Source: Eremophila alpestris peregrina (taxonomy: Eukaryota; Chordata; Aves; Passeriformes; Alaudidae). From it: a stretch of 64,000 nt of DNA. The DNA lies in assembly GCA_009792885.1 (NCBI GenBank), contig WMCF01000015.1, positions 13,080,053-13,144,052 of the forward strand, in the 5' to 3' direction. Both the position numbers and the translations under genes were made by a program. The notes under the pieces were generated by a model that did no database searches, was not told where the DNA came from, and saw nothing but the letters and a program-made list of their open reading frames with translations. Positions 59,601 through 64,000 of this stretch are shown here, one piece after another (position 1 is the stretch's first letter; each line of letters begins with the position of its first letter).

Positions 59601-61179
59601 AGAAATGTTGTGATGTAAAAATTCCACCTTGGTACTCCAAAGTACGAGTTAAAAACATTTGTTTCTGGGTGGAATGTAATTGTCAATCTCATATACAGCA
59701 AACTATGTCAGTTGACAAAAAATGCTTGTTGATCTGGATCTCTATGAAGAATAAGTCCTGATTGTTATTAGTTCCTGCACAAAATAATAATTTGAAAATC
59801 TAATGTAAATTTCAGTTGAGATTCGTATGAGGATTCTGCAGGTGGAAAAGTGCAGAAAATAAGCAAGTGTATTAAATCAAAGTAAGTTTACTTTGCATAT
59901 GAAATTATTATCACAGCACATCACTTGTTTGGCAATGCTGGATTGCAAATGTCTTTCTCAGACAATAAACTTTACCCCTCTCATCAATAATAAAAAGCAT
60001 GCCGCTGTTATATAGATTTTAAAACACTTGTCATCTCTGAAAAGAAATGAATTAATATGATTGCATACTGACTTGCTTCTCTGGAGGAAGATGGAAGAAT
60101 CAAAAAAAATCTTTTCTGAAGAACAGTATCATTTTTTGAAAGACAGCTTAATATTCAGGGGTCTTGACACTCAACTAACTAAAAAAATTGTTATAAAAGA
60201 TGAAGCTTGAAAATCCACTAATCCTTAATGAGTATTAATCTTTTAACTACTTTAAAAAAGAGTGGTTTATACTCATGGGGAAATCCTGCATAAGAAATAA
60301 TGTCCTGAGCACGTGCTGTTCAACATTAAAGTATCACTGGAATTAGTTTCAATTAAGAAAATTAATCTGAAACTGATTAGTGAGCATTCTGACACTGCTG
60401 AAATTTGATTTTAATAGACTAAACACTTCATATACTTTTTTATATGCAAACATTGAAGATGTGTTTCTATTCTCATCTAATATGGATGACTATTTTCATC
60501 AGAGTTGAGAAATTGTTTTTTCCTCATTTTTATGTTGGCATGTTTCTTCTCCATTTTTAAAATTACTGTAGTAATTTTTTTAGGCTTTTTTTTCTACTGA
60601 GAAAGAAAAAGATCTATAGTCTTTCATAATATATCTCATTTCTATTCTCATCAGAGAAATTATTGTAAAACATGTACTTGAGAATCATCCTGGTTCCATC
60701 AAAATTACACAAAATCTTCTTCACCTGCATGTCCAGTAGTAAAGCAAGGACAAAGCAGATGTCTAACTGCTTTAGGATCAATAAATTATATAAATGGACC
60801 ATGCCACAGTTTAAACTCCGTAAATTTTTTCTTGTAGAACAAGTAGCATCAAAGATAACATCAGAGGAGCCTTTCTGACTTTGTTTTCAATATTAGGATT
60901 TCTCATGGATGCCTGAATAATACTTCTTTTATAAGAAGTGAAGTGTTTAAAAGTAGGATCTAAAAAATATACTAATATCAATTTGAATAAAAATACAAAT
61001 AAGTATATATAAAAAGAGTGTGTACTTGAGTAGATTTTTGTGTGTTGGTGTATATAACATGCCACTGATGTTACAACTGCAGTTGATATCATAAGTCATT
61101 AGTATGCTTATAGTAAATGATCATGTCATTCCAGGCTCACCCCTGGAAGTCTCAGAAGTCTCATAGTCTTTAAGCTGAC
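56613..61179. other. AT-rich non-coding stretch
   Basis: No supported gene. It contains TA/CA-rich sequence at about 57960-58030 and a GATA-rich tract at 58686-58751. Frames of 60-90 codons have no domains. The 82-codon frame at 59370-59618 has several cysteines but no spacing typical of a known zinc-binding family. Confidence 0.55.
58686..58751. repeat. Degenerate GATA-rich microsatellite
   Basis: Irregular TAGATA/TATAGAT/TATAGG units over 65 bases, AT-rich on both sides. Confidence 0.8.
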
Positions 61180-61184
61180 ATATC

Positions 61185-62213
61185 TGTGCTGGATTTGCTT
61201 TACAAGGTTTAGAAAACAGAGGGGCTACAGGGGTGGCTTCTGTGAGAAGCTGCCAGAAGCTCCCCCCTTGTCCAACAGACCCACCTCCAGCTGATTCCAA
61301 GAGGGACCCTCCTCCTGCCAAGTGTGAGCCCATCACTGACTGTGTCAGCATCTCTGTGACAGCAAAGCTAAGGAAAATATTATTGTACAGGAGCAAATTG
61401 AAGCCAGAGGATAGAGGACTGAAAATATATTGAGAGGAACAGCCTTGCAGGCACCAAGATCAGTGCAGTAGGAGGCAGAGGAGGTGTCCAGGAGACAGAG
61501 AGACTCCCCTGCAGCCCATGGAGCTCCACAGTGGAGCAGAGAGCCACATGCAGGGAGGGCCTGATGCCAGAGCAGGTGTATATGCCTGATGGAAGATCTG
61601 ACCTTGTGGGAAACCCATGCTGGACACGGCTCCTGACAGGATCTGTGGCCCTGTGGGGGACTGACACTGGAGAAGTCTGTTCCTGAAGGACTGCACCCTG
61701 TGGAAGAGACCCAGGTTGAAGCAGTTCATGAAGAAATGCAGTCTGTGGAAAAGACTGATATTGGAGAAGTCCATGGAGGACTGTCTTCCATGGGAGGGAG
61801 CTCCCATGCTGGAGCAGAGAAAGAGTAGAGGAAGTCGTCCCCTGAGGATGGAGGAGCAGCAGAGAAAATATGAGATGAACAACCCCCATTTCTGTCCCCC
61901 TGTGCCACTGGGAGGGAGAAGATAGAGAATCAGGAACAAAGTTAAGCCTGGGAAGTATGGAGGGGTGGAGGAAAGGTGCTTTTATTTTTGAATTCTCTTT
62001 ATTCTTTTCTGATTTGATTGTCAATAGATACAATTATGTTTTCCCAGGGTGACTCAGTTTTGCTCATGAGGGTAATCTTTGGGGCACCTCTCCATGTCCT
62101 TACTTTGATCCATGAGCCTATAGCCGTGGTTTTATTTTCCCTTGTCCTGCTGAGGAGGGGTGTAATGGAGCTTTAGTGGGCACCTGGCATCAAGTCCGGA
62201 CCAACCCACCACA
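61185..62213 (+). mobile_element. Solo LTR, ERVL-type, plus strand, 1029 bp
   Basis: It starts TGTGCTGG and ends CCCACCACA between exact ATATC duplications. Sequence follows a common avian ERVL-type LTR: GGGGCTACAGGGGTGGCTTC, GCTGCCAGAAGCTCCCCCCT, CACCAAGATCAGTGCAGTAG and GAGGCAGAGGAGGTGTCCAG. A run of diverged units of about 50 bases follows, each with CC(A/C)TGTGG or CCATG...CTGGAG(A/C)AG (about 61500-61830). The 3' part has CCAGGGTGACTCAGTTTTGC, CCTCTCCATGTCCTTACTTT, TCCTGCTGAGGAGGGG and TGGGCACCTGGCATCAAGTC. The 217- and 159-codon minus frames are products of the repeat units, not genes. No gag, pol or env adjoins it. Confidence 0.92.
61590..61830 (+). repeat. Diverged ~50-bp repeat units inside the LTR
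   Basis: Successive units share a CTGTGG(A/G) start and a (C/G)CTGGA(C/G)(C/A) or ATTGGAGAAG middle, at spacings of about 45-65 bases (for example near 61617, 61650, 61697, 61743 and 61795). The repeats keep the minus strand free of stops for a long stretch. Confidence 0.55.
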
Positions 62214-62218
62214 ATATC

Positions 62219-63867
62219 TTTTTGTCTTTATTTCTGTGTTCCTGATTTAGAAATTGGCAGACTGAAAGCAGATGGTTTTGAGCTAATGAGCAGATTTTGG
62301 GTGTATTCGGAGTGCAGAAAGAAGAGGGTGAAGATTAACATATATTCTAGGAGTCTCACGCGTTTGGACTCAATGCCTTATTTCTGGAAGATTATGCTTA
62401 TGAAGTATTCTAGAAAAATAAGATGCATTCCTGTAGCTTAGTCACACAGAAGGAAAATTAGTAAAGAGATGTATAAAGAAATAGGTCCAGATATCATGAT
62501 GGTTTTCCAGATACTTCCAAAATGTTGTGAAGTTGTTTTCTAGGAGATTTTAGCCTTGATTTTCTGAAGTAAAGATTTTGCTAGTTTCAAGGGCAAAAAT
62601 TACCTATAAATCAGATTAAATATTCTCAACTTCTCTGTTCTGTTCCTGAACCTCAGTATCTAAGAAACTAATGAGAAAAACAATCTTAGTTATTATTTGT
62701 GCAATTAAATTCACTTGAGTCACGCACTTTCCTAGCAGCTTAAACCTTTATGCATGCTTCCAATACAGGACTACTAATGATAAGTAATAGAGCACCCCAG
62801 TAAGCCTTTTAATGTGATAACTGGCAAACGTGACCTCCAAGTATTTCAGTCAACATTCTTGGGAACCACAACATTTGTATTGGTTTGCATTCTAATTTTA
62901 CTGATTAATTTGATTCCCCTCAGCTGTTAAAACCAGATAATTTGATCTGAAAATGATGTGACACTTCCATTAAGATCTGAGCATTGCTCACATACTGTAC
63001 AGTACAACATAAAAAATAGACCTGTCTGGCACAGGTTTGCAATACACAATGACACTGGAGAAATGAAATAGGAAATAAACTTGCTGTAATGCAATGAGCA
63101 TGTAATGAACATAAAAGAGCAATATTATAGAAGTGTTAATAACTGTTTATTAAATATGAATGTTTACAATTTCCATCAGACAAATCTATTTCATTTATCA
63201 CAGTGTACTTTGGTGACAATGAAGGCACAAAGATGAAGACAATTTATTTTACTTCATTATCTAAGCTACTGTGCTTTAATACCTCTACTGTTCTAGCTTT
63301 CCTAACGTATCCTCTCAAGGATACCATTAAATGCCTGCTATTTTTCTGGAGCTTTTTTTTTTGTTGTTCCTTTTTTTATTGTTGGGTTTGTGTAGTAATA
63401 AACCACTGGTGATACCCAAACAATTTCTTAATTTACCTTCCACATATTCATCTCAACGCTTACTATTATATATCTTTGCAAGGGCAAAGTAGGTCTGTTT
63501 TTTACAGATATTCATTGCTACTTTTATTACTATACTTTATGAAGAAAAAAAAATCACAAAATATATTTGGATTCAGAGAATGAAACATGAAGGTTCATAT
63601 AAAGTTATAAAATAACCATGTAGAAAAGGTGTAATATTTCTGTGGATATAAGGACATTTATGCTTTATGGGAAAAAAAAAAAAGAATAGGAGGATGAGGT
63701 AAGAAAATCTAAGATAAAACGCAAAAGTTTTATTCTGTTTATTCTAGATCTTTTAGATTACTTTATACTCATTTCTTTTCCATGTACAATGTCATCCTAC
63801 TGTTCCCTGATAAAAGCTGAATTATCATTTGCAACAACTATTTTCATTGCCTTAGAATGACTGCTCC
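62219..63867. other. AT-rich non-coding stretch
   Basis: No gene or transposon seen between the solo LTR and the final CR1 piece. A T-rich run near 63353-63380 and poly(A) near 63670-63682 are the only simple repeats. Confidence 0.55.
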
Positions 63868-64000
63868 ATGCTTGTCAGGATGCACCTGGAATACTATGTC
63901 CAGTTCTGGTTGCCACTATTCAAGAAGAATCTGGGTAGACTGGAGACGGTCCAAAGAAGGGCCACTAGGAAAGGCTGAGGGAGTCAGTTCTTTTATCCCT
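63868..64000 (+). mobile_element. CR1 LINE ORF2 C-terminal fragment, plus strand, runs off the window
   Basis: Plus strand: GGATGCACCTGGAATACTAT, GTCCAGTTCTGGTTGCCACT, CAAGAAGAATCTGGGTAGAC, GGTCCAAAGAAGGGCCACTA and GGCTGAGGGAGTCAGTTC. In family terms this is the HLEYCVQFW...KKD...LERVQRRATK region after the RT core. Between RRATK and the LRELG-like part some 45 bases are missing. The element continues beyond the window end. Confidence 0.88.

Larger units (their letters stand above)
61180..62218. repeat. 5-bp target duplication flanking an LTR
   Basis: ATATC at 61180-61184 and 62214-62218 directly flank the LTR at 61185-62213. Confidence 0.9.

Noticed and set aside
61380..62033. Long minus-strand open frames (217 and 159 codons)
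   Set aside because: They lie entirely within a plus-strand solo LTR and are kept open by its diverged internal repeats. No protein domain is visible.

Overview
This 64 kb window looks like gene-poor, AT-rich nuclear DNA from a bird. I infer this from two repeat classes. One is many truncated CR1-type LINE fragments on both strands, several with the typical CR1 3' end (TCATAGAATCACAGAAT on the strand opposite the element). The other is solo LTRs of endogenous retroviruses resembling avian ERVL-type families. I cannot name the species. The abundance of LTRs would suit a songbird, but that is only inference.

I found no convincing host gene. No open frame has a recognisable cellular protein domain, and the longest frames (199-217 codons on the minus strand) lie over repeats or poly(A) tracts. 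I saw no tRNA, rRNA or CRISPR array. The window is best read as an intergenic gene desert or part of a very large intron.

Layout. At 2.2-2.8 kb a CpG-rich block adjoins a minus-strand LTR, followed by a tetranucleotide repeat and a plus-strand CR1 reverse-transcriptase fragment. CR1 3' ends on the minus strand lie at 4.7, 24.1 and 36.3 kb. A minus-strand solo LTR with CCAAT repeats is at 5.76-6.42 kb. At 12.15-14.07 kb an old plus-strand CR1 meets a better preserved minus-strand CR1 head to head. Plus-strand CR1 pieces follow at 41.9, 46.5, 52.9, 56.4 and 63.9 kb, the last running off the window. Three solo LTRs have exact 5-bp target duplications: 44092-44666 (GTGTC), 51600-51971 (CAAGG) and 61185-62213 (ATATC). 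An older relative of the last lies at 48.0 kb, and small LTR fragments lie at 11.9 and 24.7 kb.

Between the repeats, the long stretches 14-24, 25-36, 36.4-41.9, 53-56 and 57-61 kb are AT-rich and mostly single-copy. Some parts look like non-coding regulatory DNA: a strong hairpin at 21066-21120, an X-box/octamer cluster near 41.2-41.7 kb, and low-repeat blocks near 26.0-26.3 and 52.5-52.85 kb. Their conservation cannot be judged without alignment. I see no clearly new biological system. The best leads are the 21.1 kb hairpin, the CpG-rich block at 2.2 kb and the possible enhancer cluster at 41 kb.
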